Of a DNA stretch of 64,000 nt, positions 15,132 through 24,499 are shown piece by piece. The stretch spans positions 20,694-84,693 of the forward strand of contig JAHLLB010000018.1 of assembly GCA_020444425.1 (NCBI GenBank), given 5' to 3'. Source of the DNA: a bacterium (GTDB taxonomy: Bacteria; Electryoneota; Electryoneia; Electryoneales; Electryoneaceae). Under the pieces are notes generated by a model that saw only the letters and a list, made by a program, of their open reading frames with translations, was not told the DNA's origin and made no database searches. The first letter of the stretch is position 1. Every line of letters begins with the position of its first letter. The position numbers and the translations under genes were made by a program.

Positions 15132-16498
15132 GAGGCCGCCTCCGGGTTGAACTCGGCGTCATAAACCGGAATTCGTATCGTGAATGTTGTTCCGCTGCTG
15201 CCGTCCGGGCTTTCTTCCGCGGTCAAGCTGGTGAATTCAATCGACCCGCCCCATTTCTTCACCAGGCCGTAACACAACGACAAACCCAATCCCGTCCCCT
15301 CGCCGAATTCCTTCGTCGTGAAAAACGGGTCAAACACTCGCTGCTTGTCGTCCGCCGTAATGCCCTTGCCGTTGTCCTCAACCTGCAGCTCGACCCAATC
15401 CTCGTCCACCTGTTCGGCGTGGATGCGGACGAGGCCCTCCTTGCCATCCATCGCCGCGACGGCGTTGTTGACCAGGTTCAGCAGCACCTGTTGAATCTCG
15501 CGCGGATCACCGTTCACCAACGGCAGGTTGCCCGGCATCTCCGCTTCCAGCTCGACTTTCTTCACAATGCGGGTCTGCCGAATGAACCCGGTAAGCGATT
15601 CGACGCTCTCCGCCAGGTTTGCAGCCTTATCGACCCCTTGCTTGGTGCGGCTGAAGCCGAGCAGATCCTCGACAATCTTCTTCGCCTGGACCGCATTGCT
15701 CTCGATCTTGTCCAGATCCTGCCACTCCGAACTGTCTTCGGGGAAGCGTTCCTTCAGCAGGTCGGTAAACCCGAGCACGATCGACAGCGGGTTGTTGATT
15801 TCATGCGCGACACCGGACGCCAGCAAACCAATCGACGCCAGCTTCTCGGCGTTGTACATCTTCTGATCGAACTCCAGCTTTTCGGTCACGTCCTTGACCA
15901 CGGAGGTGCAGCCCTCATACTCCCCGTTTTCATTGCGGTACGGAGTGCGTGAGATATCAACCGTGATCCGCCGACCGTCCTTCGTCATGCGGTGGGTGAC
16001 GTAATTCTGCACATAGCCGTATTTCCCAACCATGCTGTCCAACCGCTTGATTTCCTCTTCAGGATTGATATCGGGGGGAATCAGGACACGGAACGACTGG
16101 CCCAACATCTCCTCCGGCGAGAATCCGAAGATGAGCTGCGCGCCACGGTTCCACATCTGAATCCGTTCCTCATTGTCGAACACGATGATCGCGTCAACAC
16201 TGTTCGTCAACACACTGGCGAGAATCTGGTCCTGTTCACCGATCACCAGCCGCAGTTTCTTGCTCAGCCGTTGCTGGTACGCCGCAATCATCAGCCCGAA
16301 CAAGAACATGATGAACACCAGTCCGGTAAGCAGTGCGATCTGATGACGCAGGAAGCCCGTGCTCTGTGCAGAACGGAACAGCAGGAACGTCGACCCGGCA
16401 AACACAATGACAAACATGATCGCTGTGGCCGGGATCAGGTACTTCGACTGAACCAGGCGAACCCAGAGCCGGCGCACGCGTGCGATGGGGTTCTTCAT
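15128..16498 (-). CDS. PAS-domain membrane sensor histidine kinase
   Basis: 456 aa. Two membrane helices (about 20-42 and 53-74) are separated by a very short loop, then a PAS domain with PAC segment (about 90-215). The HisKA box is AHEINNPLSIVLGF, followed by an HATPase with N box NLVNNAVAAMDG, DNGKGITAD and GEGTGLGLSLCYG. The class resembles cytosolic or membrane redox/energy sensors because almost nothing is exposed outside. It overlaps both neighbours by 4 bp: the dikinase-like gene before it and the response regulator after it. Confidence 0.93.
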   Translation of the reverse strand: MKNPIARVRRLWVRLVQSKYLIPATAIMFVIVFAGSTFLLFRSAQSTGFLRHQIALLTGLVFIMFLFGLMIAAYQQRLSKKLRLVIGEQDQILASVLTNSVDAIIVFDNEERIQMWNRGAQLIFGFSPEEMLGQSFRVLIPPDINPEEEIKRLDSMVGKYGYVQNYVTHRMTKDGRRITVDISRTPYRNENGEYEGCTSVVKDVTEKLEFDQKMYNAEKLASIGLLASGVAHEINNPLSIVLGFTDLLKERFPEDSSEWQDLDKIESNAVQAKKIVEDLLGFSRTKQGVDKAANLAESVESLTGFIRQTRIVKKVELEAEMPGNLPLVNGDPREIQQVLLNLVNNAVAAMDGKEGLVRIHAEQVDEDWVELQVEDNGKGITADDKQRVFDPFFTTKEFGEGTGLGLSLCYGLVKKWGGSIEFTSLTAEESPDGSSGTTFTIRIPVYDAEFNPEAAS

Positions 16499-19044
16499 AG
16501 CGGGAACGCCTGCTTGTGTTCAAGATCCAATTTGCGCGCAAAGTCCTCGATGTACCAGCGCGTGATGCGTTCGTTGGACAACGCCATGTCAAGCTGTTTC
16601 GTCAGCATCACCAACCTGCCGACACGCTGCAAATTCAACTCCGCCTGCTCGCGCGGCAGGAATTGGGCGCGGCAGTCGATGAAGTCGGATTTGACCGTGT
16701 GTTCGAATCCCATCCGGTCGAGCAGTTCCTCAAGCAGCGAAATCCGCCGCCGACGGCGTTCATCAGCCGCACCACCGCCCTTGTAATGAACGCGGATGAA
16801 GTTGCGGTTCGAATCATCGCATAGCTCCGCCTCGACGCTGGTGAAATGATAGCCGAGGCGCAGGCTGGCGAGCATGTATTCCTTGCGAATCACCGCGAAA
16901 CTGTGTTCGGTGAACTGCTCCTCCACCGGCAGCCCGGCGTCCTTGTCGCGCGCGACCTGCAACCGGGTCGGGTCCGGATGCGCAAATGGCCATTTTTCCT
17001 GCAGCATCCCGTTCCAGAACATCTGCATCGGTTCCGACGGCAGCGAATTGTCGTCGTACACCTGCTTTCGGCCAGGAATTTCCGGTTCGTCCAGGTTGAG
17101 CACATGGACCGGCAACGGCAACACCGACTTAAGTTGTGCGCCAAATTCTTTGCGTTTGCCGAGGCTGCGGGCATGCGAAAAGATTTCCTCGATCCCGCGC
17201 TGGTGGGAGTAACGAATGATGTCGTGCAATGTCAGGCAACGTTCCGCGCGGAATTCCGCATCGCCCGGATTAACCATGTTCAGCGGGCTGATCAACTTGA
17301 GCAACCGTCGCAGCAAGTCGAAAATCGCGGTGTCCTGGAACAGGTCGTATTCCGGTAGACGCGCCTGCACCAGCTTCTGATGTTCACCAGAGTAAATGCA
17401 CGTTCCCGTCGCGTCAACCGTGACCGTCTCTCCCTGCGGCAGACGGCTGCGAGCCTGGGCAACACCGACGATCGTCGGGATGCGGCGTTCTCGCACCAGC
17501 GCCGCAAGGTGGCTGGCCGAAGATCCGACCTCCGTCACCACCGCCGACACTTTGTCCAGCACCAGTCCGATGGACGGCATCGGGTTCGCTGCGACAACGA
17601 CGTCGCCTTGTTCCACCGCTTCCAGCGATTCCCTGCTGGAGACATGGACCACACGCCCCAGTCCCGCTCCAGGGCAGACCGTTGTCCCGCCACACGCAAT
17701 CTTGATATGCCCGCTCATGTCCGGCAGTTCAAATGCCGGCTGTGTGCAGATGGTCCGCAACGGGCGTGACTGCAACAAGTAGAGTTTACCGTCCTGATCA
17801 TACGCGAACTCGATGTCCTGCGGGTGGTCGTAATGCTCTTCCAGCTTTACCGCCAGTTCGCCGAGTTCGGCCAGCTGTTCATCGTTCAGGCACGGTTCGC
17901 TGCGCCGGCCTTCCTCAACGGGATGTTCTTCCGTGCCACCCTTCGCCGCCGGTCGCAGTTGCACCGGTTTGTCGCGAATCGTGCGGCTTTCCACCTTGAA
18001 CCCATCACGATGGATGGTATACACGTCCGGCGTCAACGTCCCGCCGACGAGATACGGACCCAGCCCGTAGATCGAGTGTACGTGCACGCACTCACTCTCC
18101 GGATCGAGGGGGTCGCGGGTGTAGATCACGCCGCTACTGGCCGCATCCACCATGCGCGTACAGCCGACACTCATCGACAGGCCAGCTTCTTCCAAGGAAT
18201 GACTGAGGAAATAATAGATCGCACGCGGGCTGTATTTGCTGGAGAGGATTTCGCGGTACTTAAGCAGCAGTTGATCCTTACTCACGTTGAGGAAGCTCGA
18301 ATACTGCCCGGCGAAACTGTACAACGTGTCTTCCCCGACCGCACTGGAACGCAGGGCAATCAATTCCTCGCCCGTCCGCTTCGTCAGCTCCTCGTAGGAC
18401 GTCTTGATCGATTCCGCCAGCTCACTCGGAATCGGCGCCGCAAGGATCATCGCACGCAGCAACCCGCTGGCGTTGACCAAGTCCTGCTGGCACTTGATGT
18501 CGAGCTGCTTCAACGTATCCTGAATCAGCTCGTTGAGCTTGTTCTCCTTGAGGAAGAGGCGGAATCCGGCAGCGGTGATCGCGAACCCGTCCGGCACACG
18601 CAACCCGAGCGCGTGCATTTCGCCGAGCTGAGCGTTCTTGCCGCCGACACTGGAGCTGTGAATCCGGTTGATGCGTTCGAAGTCGAGGATCAGTGGGCCG
18701 CCGTGATGGAAATCCGACCCAGGCAGGAGATTGTTGATCTGGCCAAGGATGGCGGCGTAGCGGGCGCGCAACGTTTCGTACTGCGGGCCACCAATCTCGA
18801 TGATGAGATCGATGACCGTCCGCACCGACGATTCGACACGGTCAACACAACCACGCACATACGCAATATCGAAGAGAAATTCGCCCTGCGCCTTCTCTTC
18901 CATGTCGCCGATCAGGCCGAGCACCTCGTTGTTCTTCTCGACGAGCTCACGGAAACTGTCGAAACGACGACGTAAATCCTCGAGATTTCCGGCGGAATCG
19001 CCCTCATCCCGATCACCACGCAGCAGGTTCTGGATCCAGTTCAT
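16495..19044 (-). CDS. PEP/pyruvate-binding dikinase-like protein with a novel C-terminal region
   Basis: 849 aa. An N-terminal helical part (1-115) precedes the PEP-synthase ATP-grasp domain: SSSVGGKNAQLGEM, ALRSSAVGEDTLYSFAGQYSS, and QDIEFAYDQDGKLYLLQSRPL. A PEP-utiliser swivelling domain follows, with its phosphohistidine at His512 in GSSASHLAALVRERRIP. The PEP-binding TIM barrel of true PEP synthase or PPDK is not recognisable; residues from about 570 to 849 are instead a region I cannot name (contains RRRRRISLLEELLDRMGF). ATG 19042-19044 has GGAAGGA 8 bp upstream. It is the first gene of an operon with a histidine kinase and response regulator and overlaps the kinase by 4 bp. It may transfer phosphate to a protein or small molecule. 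Confidence 0.85.
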   Translation of the reverse strand: MNWIQNLLRGDRDEGDSAGNLEDLRRRFDSFRELVEKNNEVLGLIGDMEEKAQGEFLFDIAYVRGCVDRVESSVRTVIDLIIEIGGPQYETLRARYAAILGQINNLLPGSDFHHGGPLILDFERINRIHSSSVGGKNAQLGEMHALGLRVPDGFAITAAGFRLFLKENKLNELIQDTLKQLDIKCQQDLVNASGLLRAMILAAPIPSELAESIKTSYEELTKRTGEELIALRSSAVGEDTLYSFAGQYSSFLNVSKDQLLLKYREILSSKYSPRAIYYFLSHSLEEAGLSMSVGCTRMVDAASSGVIYTRDPLDPESECVHVHSIYGLGPYLVGGTLTPDVYTIHRDGFKVESRTIRDKPVQLRPAAKGGTEEHPVEEGRRSEPCLNDEQLAELGELAVKLEEHYDHPQDIEFAYDQDGKLYLLQSRPLRTICTQPAFELPDMSGHIKIACGGTTVCPGAGLGRVVHVSSRESLEAVEQGDVVVAANPMPSIGLVLDKVSAVVTEVGSSASHLAALVRERRIPTIVGVAQARSRLPQGETVTVDATGTCIYSGEHQKLVQARLPEYDLFQDTAIFDLLRRLLKLISPLNMVNPGDAEFRAERCLTLHDIIRYSHQRGIEEIFSHARSLGKRKEFGAQLKSVLPLPVHVLNLDEPEIPGRKQVYDDNSLPSEPMQMFWNGMLQEKWPFAHPDPTRLQVARDKDAGLPVEEQFTEHSFAVIRKEYMLASLRLGYHFTSVEAELCDDSNRNFIRVHYKGGGAADERRRRRISLLEELLDRMGFEHTVKSDFIDCRAQFLPREQAELNLQRVGRLVMLTKQLDMALSNERITRWYIEDFARKLDLEHKQAFPL

Positions 19045-19330
19045 GCACCGGGTCCTTCCGCCCGTCGGAGAGATGCCCTTACACCCCATCCGAGCATAAT
19101 CCCAAAAAACTTTGTGAAGAAAGGTACAGAATCCCCGATGAATAAAGCAACGACAACCGGACCGTGAATCCTAACGCCGGTAACGATTTCGCGGCTTCCG
19201 CCTCGGAGAGGACCGGTGTCTCTCGAACACGCCGCAAACATTCCCGCGCGTCTCTTGCTACCCCGGCATGGTTCTATCTTCGCCACGACGTTCGAAACAA
19301 CGACCAACCAATTGCCCAGCGGATACCACC

Positions 19331-20884
19331 ATGAACCTGAATCTCAACGAAGCAGACAAGCAGCAACTCCAGGATCACGGGCTGACCGAAGACGCGATCC
19401 GCCAGCAGTTGCAACGCTTTGCGGACGGTGTCCCATTCACCGTGCTGGACCGCGCGTGCACCGTTGGCGACGGTATCAAGCGGCTGGACGACGGCGAACG
19501 TGCCGAGGCGATCCGTTCGCACGAATCCGCCGCAGCCGCGGGACGGTTCAGCAAGTTTGTCCCCGCTTCCGGTGCGGCGTCTCGTATGTTCAAGGCGCTG
19601 CTCGCCCTGCTCGGGGATGATCGTGATGTTAACGAAGCAGTCCTGAAGTCACGTGCCAAAGACGGCGACAAGGACGCTGAATTCGGCCTCACTTTCTTTG
19701 GAAACCTGGACAAGTTCGCGTTCTACCCGCAACTCGTGGACGTGTTCAGCAGACGCGGACAGAACCTGCAGACCGTCTACGAGTCCGGCGACTACCGGCC
19801 GATCCTCGCCGCGTTGCTGACCGCTGAGGGATTGAATCTCGCCCAGCTGCCGAAGGGGTTGATCGCGTTCCACCGGGTGGGTGATGACCTGCGCACACCG
19901 GTCGCCGAACACTTTCTCGAGGCGCATGAAACGGTCAAATCCGGCGACAACACCGCCGCGCTGCACTTCACCGTCTCGCCGGAACACAGGGATGGCTTCC
20001 GCGCGGAAGCCGATGCGGTCGGCGCACGCTACGAAACCACACGTTTCGACGTCTCCTTCAGCGTGCAATCGCCGTCCACCGACACCATCGCCGCCGACCT
20101 CGAGAACCAGCCGTTCCGCGACAGTGACGGCCGCCTCCTGTTCCGCCCCGGTGGACACGGCGCGCTGCTGAAGAACCTGAACGACCTCGACGCCGACATC
20201 GTTTACATCAAAAACGTTGATAATGTCGTCCCACCCGCACAGGTCGAGACCACGTTGACCGAGAAGCGCATGCTCGGTGGCTATGCCGCCCAGTTGCTGG
20301 CCAAACGTGACCAGGCATTGCGCGATCTTGAGCAGGAATGCCCGGAACCGTCACGCCTTGACGAGATCGGCCGCTTCGTGATGGATGAACTGGACGTTCA
20401 GTTGGCGAAATGGGAAACCGTGAGCCGCGAGGACCGCGTCGAGCTGCTGCACCGCACGCTCAACCGGCCGTTCCGTGTCTGCGGGATGGTGATCAACGAG
20501 GGCGAACCGGGCGGGGGACCGTTCTGGGTGAAACGTGCGGATGGCAGCGTCGACCGGCAGATCGTGGAAACCGTGCAGATTGACACGTCCGACGAACAGC
20601 AGCAGGCGATCCTCGAGTCTTCGACGCATTTCAACCCCGTCGATCTCGTCTGCTGCCTGCGTGACCATCACGGCGACACGTTCGATCTCAACAAGTACGT
20701 CGACCCGTCAACCGCATTCATCTCGCAGAAATCCAAGGATGGACGCGACCTGAAAGCGCTGGAACTGCCCGGCTTGTGGAACGGATCCATGGCGGACTGG
20801 CTGACTGTCTTCGTCGAAGTCCCCGCGCGAACCTTCAATCCGGTCAAGACGGTAAATGACCTGCTGAGGGATGAACATCAGTAA
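19331..20884 (+). CDS. DUF4301 family protein
   Basis: 517 aa cytosolic protein of a family frequent in Bacteroidetes and relatives. Recognisable blocks are KFVPASGAASRMFKALLAL near residue 80, LPKGLIAFHRVGDDLRTPV, SFSVQSPSTDTIAADLENQP, and RLLFRPGGHGALLKNLNDLD. The phosphate-binding look of PASGAASRM and RPGGHGALL suggests a nucleotidyl- or sugar-phosphate enzyme, but no activity is established that I know of. ATG 19331 is chosen; the longer reading to 19268 is not supported. It diverges from the dikinase operon across a 286-bp promoter-bearing gap. Confidence 0.85.
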   Translation: MNLNLNEADKQQLQDHGLTEDAIRQQLQRFADGVPFTVLDRACTVGDGIKRLDDGERAEAIRSHESAAAAGRFSKFVPASGAASRMFKALLALLGDDRDVNEAVLKSRAKDGDKDAEFGLTFFGNLDKFAFYPQLVDVFSRRGQNLQTVYESGDYRPILAALLTAEGLNLAQLPKGLIAFHRVGDDLRTPVAEHFLEAHETVKSGDNTAALHFTVSPEHRDGFRAEADAVGARYETTRFDVSFSVQSPSTDTIAADLENQPFRDSDGRLLFRPGGHGALLKNLNDLDADIVYIKNVDNVVPPAQVETTLTEKRMLGGYAAQLLAKRDQALRDLEQECPEPSRLDEIGRFVMDELDVQLAKWETVSREDRVELLHRTLNRPFRVCGMVINEGEPGGGPFWVKRADGSVDRQIVETVQIDTSDEQQQAILESSTHFNPVDLVCCLRDHHGDTFDLNKYVDPSTAFISQKSKDGRDLKALELPGLWNGSMADWLTVFVEVPARTFNPVKTVNDLLRDEHQ

Positions 20885-20891
20885 GGGCAGG

Positions 20892-20919
20892 TGTGAGGTA
20901 TGAGGTGTGAGGCGTGAGG
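20892..20919 (+). repeat. Heptamer array, unit TRTGAGG
   Basis: Four units TGTGAGG, TATGAGG, TGTGAGG, CGTGAGG, starting 8 bp after the DUF4301 stop. It has the same unit and same orientation relative to the upstream gene as the array at 59706. Confidence 0.65.
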
Positions 20920-21090
20920 AAAAAACAACACCAGATTGGGGACATCTGGGGCAAAAGCCGCCGGTTCCCGATGTGATCCCACAGCAGCGACCACGCAACC
21001 TGCGACGATAGACTCAACGAGCTGTGCCACAGGTGTCCCCGCGAACGGCCGCCGAGGTCACAGTTTCCCCCGATCCAACGCAACACAGAA

Positions 21091-21120
21091 AAAGGATGGT
21101 TGATCGCTCAACCATCCTTT
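21091..21120 (-). terminator. Terminator after tatA
   Basis: Perfect 13-bp stem AAAGGATGGTTGA / TCAACCATCCTTT with loop TCGC, 42 bp beyond the tatA stop. On the minus strand it runs into TTTCTG. Confidence 0.85.
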
Positions 21121-21161
21121 GCAGTGTAAACCTGACTGAGACCGGATTCTGAATCAACGCG

Positions 21162-21359
21162 TCAGTTCTTTTCCTTCGCGGAATCGTCCGAAATCTCTTT
21201 TTCCGGCTCGTCGTCACGGACACCTTTCTTGAACTCCTTGATGCCGGTGCCGATGCCCTTCATCATCTCCGGGATCTTGCGTCCGCCGAACAATACCAGG
21301 ATGGCGAACACGACGATCATGATTTCCCAGTGACCCGGGATGTACATGGGTACGAACAT
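21162..21359 (-). CDS. tatA: Twin-arginine translocase subunit TatA/TatE
   Basis: 65 aa. One membrane helix (about 10-25, HWEIMIVVFAILVLFGG) is followed by the conserved hinge FGGRKIPEMMKGIGTGIKEF and an acidic tail. It forms the pore element of the Tat export pathway for folded proteins. GGGGAG is 7 bp before ATG 21357-21359. No tatC is in the window. A response regulator gene lies 37 bp upstream on the same strand. Confidence 0.93.
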   Translation of the reverse strand: MFVPMYIPGHWEIMIVVFAILVLFGGRKIPEMMKGIGTGIKEFKKGVRDDEPEKEISDDSAKEKN

Positions 21360-21396
21360 GGGTGTCTCCCCGGAACGTCAACCGTCCCGAAACCTG

Positions 21397-21789
21397 CTAT
21401 TGGATCAAGCTCACCAGCTTGACCATCACTGTCGTCTCAAGATACTCAAGATCCACCGGCTTTGTCACGAAATCCGCCGCACCAAGTGAAAGAGCTTCCC
21501 GGCCGATGTTCATCTCGTGAACCGCGGTGACCATGATCACGCCAACCTTGTCGTCCATCTCACGGATCATCTTCAAGGTTTCCAGCCCGTCCATGTCCGG
21601 CATGCGCACATCGAGCAGAATCACATGCGGGTTGAACGCGGGCAGACCTTCTATCGCTTTCTTACCGCTGTTGGCGACAAAGGTCTCGTAGCCCTTCATC
21701 TGGAAGAACGTGGAGAGGAAATCGCTGATGTCCGATTCGTCATCCACGATCATGATCCGCCCGGCTGAACTCGTATTGTCCTTTTTCAA
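21397..21789 (-). CDS. Single-domain response regulator
   Basis: 130 aa receiver domain: MIVDDESDISDF, phosphoacceptor Asp in VILLDVRMPDMDG, IMVTAVHEMN, and FVTKPVDLEY. There is no output domain. The probable start is TTG 21787-21789 (KKDNTSSAGR...); an ATG at 21751-21753 would remove the first strand. No kinase is adjacent, so it may be an orphan served by another sensor, for instance the one at 15128-16498. Confidence 0.88.
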   Translation of the reverse strand: MKKDNTSSAGRIMIVDDESDISDFLSTFFQMKGYETFVANSGKKAIEGLPAFNPHVILLDVRMPDMDGLETLKMIREMDDKVGVIMVTAVHEMNIGREALSLGAADFVTKPVDLEYLETTVMVKLVSLIQ

Positions 21790-21958
21790 CGCTGGGATCC
21801 GTCCTGCAGTCTAGTTCATTGTTTCTTGAAACGTACCGGCCAATATAGGGGCCGCATGTTCAGACCCGCAATCGGGGCAACACCGAGACCACCCACGCTC
21901 CGAAGCCATCCGAGCAGCGGGAAAACCCGTCAGCTTCCGGCGATCGTCCCCGCCTCTA

Positions 21959-23278
21959 TTATCGGCTTAAACGGGTGCGCGGCGCACGTACCCAGCTGAG
22001 TAAAAGCAGCCCGAGGAGAAAGAAGCCGATCACACTCAGGATCGCGTACCGCAATGAGCCGGTGATCGCAACCATGATTCCGAACGTCAACGGGCCCAAC
22101 ACCGACGCGAACCGGCCCGACACTGCGAAGAAGCCGAAGAATTCGGCCTCCCGTTCCGGCGGTGTGAACAGCCCCTGCATCGTGCGCGCGAGCATCTGGG
22201 ACGCTCCCATCACCAACCCGGCGACCACGCCGAGCACGAAGTACTCGGTGATCGGGTAGCCGGTCCAGCCAATGAAAAACGCGTCCACGACCACCAGGCA
22301 CCAGATCCCGAGCGAAAGCATCAACGCCGGTTTGACACCGATCTTGGTCGAGATCTTCCCGAACAGCAGCGACCCGCCGAACGCTGTAAACTGGATCAGG
22401 AGGAAGAACATGACCAGCAGCCCCTGCCCCATCCCCAACTCCTGATCGCCGTAAATTGCCGCCATCAGGATGACCGTTTCGATGCCGTCGTTGAAGAACA
22501 GATAGGCCAGCAGGAAGCGCCACAACTGCTTGTGTTCACGCACCCGCCCCAACGTCGAACGCAATCGCTGCACCGACTCTTTCGCGCCATCGAGGAACGT
22601 CTGCGATACAGGCACCGCCCGTTCACGCACATTCATGAAGAACGGGAACGAGAACACCGCCCACCAGATCGCCACCGAGATGAAGGTGTGCTGCACCGTC
22701 AGCTCGCCTTCCTCGAAACCGAACATCCCGGGCATCTCGAGCATCAGCAGGTTGATCGCGAGCAACACCCCGCCGCCGAGATAGCCGAAGCCCCAACCGA
22801 AACCGGACACCCGTCCCATCTCATCCGGGTCGGCCAATTCGGGCAGGAAGGCGTTGTAGAAAACATTGCCCCCGGCGAACGCGAAGTTCGCGAGCACGAA
22901 CCACAGCCCCGCGCCGAGCCACTCACCTTCACCGGCGGTGCCGAGCATCGCCGTAGCGAGCACGCCGAGCGTGACATACACCGCAAGGAACCGCTTCTTC
23001 GCCGCGCGTGCGTCCGCCCACGCCCCAAGGATCGGCGCACTAACCGCTACCAGTATCATCGACAGGGTCACAGCGTACGTGAACATCGTCGTACCGGGAA
23101 CCTGCAACGTTTCGCCGAACCACGACACGGCGACACCGTCCTCTCCACCGGCGACCACACCAGCGTAGTACCGGTTGAAGATCACCGCGAGGATGGTTGT
23201 CGCAAAGGCCGAGTTCGCGAAGTCGTACAACGACCACGAAAACACTTCCCGGCCACTCGCCCGGCGGGTTTTCAGCAA
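21959..23278 (-). CDS. MFS transporter, UMF1 (Atg22-like) family
   Basis: Inner-membrane transporter, 439 aa, about twelve hydrophobic segments. The N-terminal FSWSLYDFANSAFATTILAV is the hallmark of the UMF1/Atg22 branch. The C-terminal half contains GLVMGASQMLARTMQG and PPEREAEFFGFF, also typical. Substrate unknown; the eukaryotic relative effluxes amino acids. The start is TTG 23276-23278, with GGAGGA 6 bp upstream. The open frame continues to 23434, but that part translates a dispersed hairpin repeat and should not be counted as protein. Confidence 0.85.
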   Translation of the reverse strand: MLKTRRASGREVFSWSLYDFANSAFATTILAVIFNRYYAGVVAGGEDGVAVSWFGETLQVPGTTMFTYAVTLSMILVAVSAPILGAWADARAAKKRFLAVYVTLGVLATAMLGTAGEGEWLGAGLWFVLANFAFAGGNVFYNAFLPELADPDEMGRVSGFGWGFGYLGGGVLLAINLLMLEMPGMFGFEEGELTVQHTFISVAIWWAVFSFPFFMNVRERAVPVSQTFLDGAKESVQRLRSTLGRVREHKQLWRFLLAYLFFNDGIETVILMAAIYGDQELGMGQGLLVMFFLLIQFTAFGGSLLFGKISTKIGVKPALMLSLGIWCLVVVDAFFIGWTGYPITEYFVLGVVAGLVMGASQMLARTMQGLFTPPEREAEFFGFFAVSGRFASVLGPLTFGIMVAITGSLRYAILSVIGFFLLGLLLLSWVRAPRTRLSR

Positions 23279-23391
23279 AACAGCTCCTCCACATGCGGCC
23301 GAACCGTGACCTACGGCTGAACCGCGACGATTCGTTTCACAAATTGAAACACAGGTTACTGAAACAAGTGCAAAACAGGCTACCGAAACAA

Positions 23392-23476
23392 AGGGACACT
23401 TTGTCCTCAAAGTGTCCCTTCGGCAGATGTGCAATCAAATGCAATTCGGCAACACTTTCGGAGAAAGTGTCCCCGA
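23392..23476 (-). repeat. Two GGGGACAC-class hairpins downstream of the TlpA-like gene
   Basis: Hairpin one: AAGGGACACTTTG-TCCT-CAAAGTGTCCCTT (23392-23421), perfect. Hairpin two: ACACTTTC-GGA-GAAAGTGT (23453-23471) with a degraded outer stem. Read on the minus strand, hairpin one ends in CCCTTTGTTTC. Both lie just after the stop at 23483 and probably end that transcript. Confidence 0.6.
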
Positions 23477-23482
23477 TGACAG

Positions 23483-24484
23483 TCAGTTCCCCAACGCTTC
23501 GTCGATCAAATCGTTCAGGCTTTCGTAGGTGATCTGCCCGCGGCGCGAATGAATCTTTCCACTCGGCGCGATGATGAAATTCGTCGGCGCGGTGCCGATC
23601 AGCAGGTCATCGGTGGTCCAGCTGATACCGTACGTGTTGAACAGCAGCGGGAAGCTGAGGTTCAGCTCGTCACGGATCGCCTCGAACTTGGCCTGGTCGT
23701 CGTTGTACCAGCCGACGTTAATCCCCAACACGCGGAACCCATCAGCCGCGCGTTCCTGGAACACCGTTTCAATCGTCGGGAATTCTTCCCGGCAGGGCGT
23801 GCAGTTGTAAAACCAGAAGGTGACAAGGATTACGTCACCCCGGTACTGACCCAGCGTCTGCTCACCGCCCCAATCGTCCGGCAACGTGAAATCGGGGAAC
23901 AGGTCGCCGGTCTGGTTCCCGTATTCTGCGGCGGTCAGGTCGATCGTGTACGTGTATTCCTCATCCTCGAGCAGGGTCAGGTCCAGCCGTGACGAGTTGG
24001 TGAGATGGCCTTCCTTGAACAGAGAAACGCTGTGATCTCCAGCAGCGATCAGGAACGGCACCCCGATCTCGATCGTCGGCTGAAACTGTTCATCGATCAC
24101 GATCATCGCGTCAGGCGTGTTCGATTCAAGCGTGAGCGTGGATGGCGGAGTGTCCGCCGAGAACAGGAAGTCGACGAACGTCGTTTCCGGAGGATCGACA
24201 TTCACCGTTTTCGTCGCGGGAGGGTACAGCAAGCCCGGCTTGATCGTGACTTCATACTGTCCCGAGGGCAAGCTACCCACCTCGACCGGAAGCCGCGTGG
24301 AACTGGGCACATTGTCAACCAGCACCTGTCCCCGCTGCAATGTTATCCCCTGGGTCGTATCCATCGCGGATACCTTGAGCGCACCCAGTTCTTCAACGTC
24401 GCTTTCGTTGATCGAGCATGCCGAAAACAGCGCCACCAGCAACAACAGTCCCGCCACAGCCGTCGTCAAAATCACACGTTGCAT
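23483..24484 (-). CDS. TlpA/thioredoxin-like lipoprotein with N-terminal PEGA-type domains
   Basis: 333 aa. A lipoprotein signal ends in LFSACS near residue 22. Residues about 35-185 look like two PEGA-type beta domains (GQVLVDNVPSSTRLPVEVG, then AMIVIDEQFQPTIEIGVPFL), common on envelope proteins. The C-terminal 140 residues are a redoxin/TlpA domain with the active site FYNCTPCREEFP and the cis-Pro loop GTAPTNFIIAP. The likely role is thiol reduction or oxidation at the outer face of a membrane. The short gap to the RHH gene upstream (15 bp) suggests one transcript. Confidence 0.87.
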   Translation of the reverse strand: MQRVILTTAVAGLLLLVALFSACSINESDVEELGALKVSAMDTTQGITLQRGQVLVDNVPSSTRLPVEVGSLPSGQYEVTIKPGLLYPPATKTVNVDPPETTFVDFLFSADTPPSTLTLESNTPDAMIVIDEQFQPTIEIGVPFLIAAGDHSVSLFKEGHLTNSSRLDLTLLEDEEYTYTIDLTAAEYGNQTGDLFPDFTLPDDWGGEQTLGQYRGDVILVTFWFYNCTPCREEFPTIETVFQERAADGFRVLGINVGWYNDDQAKFEAIRDELNLSFPLLFNTYGISWTTDDLLIGTAPTNFIIAPSGKIHSRRGQITYESLNDLIDEALGN

Positions 24485-24499
24485 CGTCCACCACCTCTG

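Noticed and set aside
23279..23434. N-terminal extension of the MFS transporter
   Set aside because: It translates a dispersed hairpin repeat, while a TTG with a strong ribosome site starts the conserved sequence.
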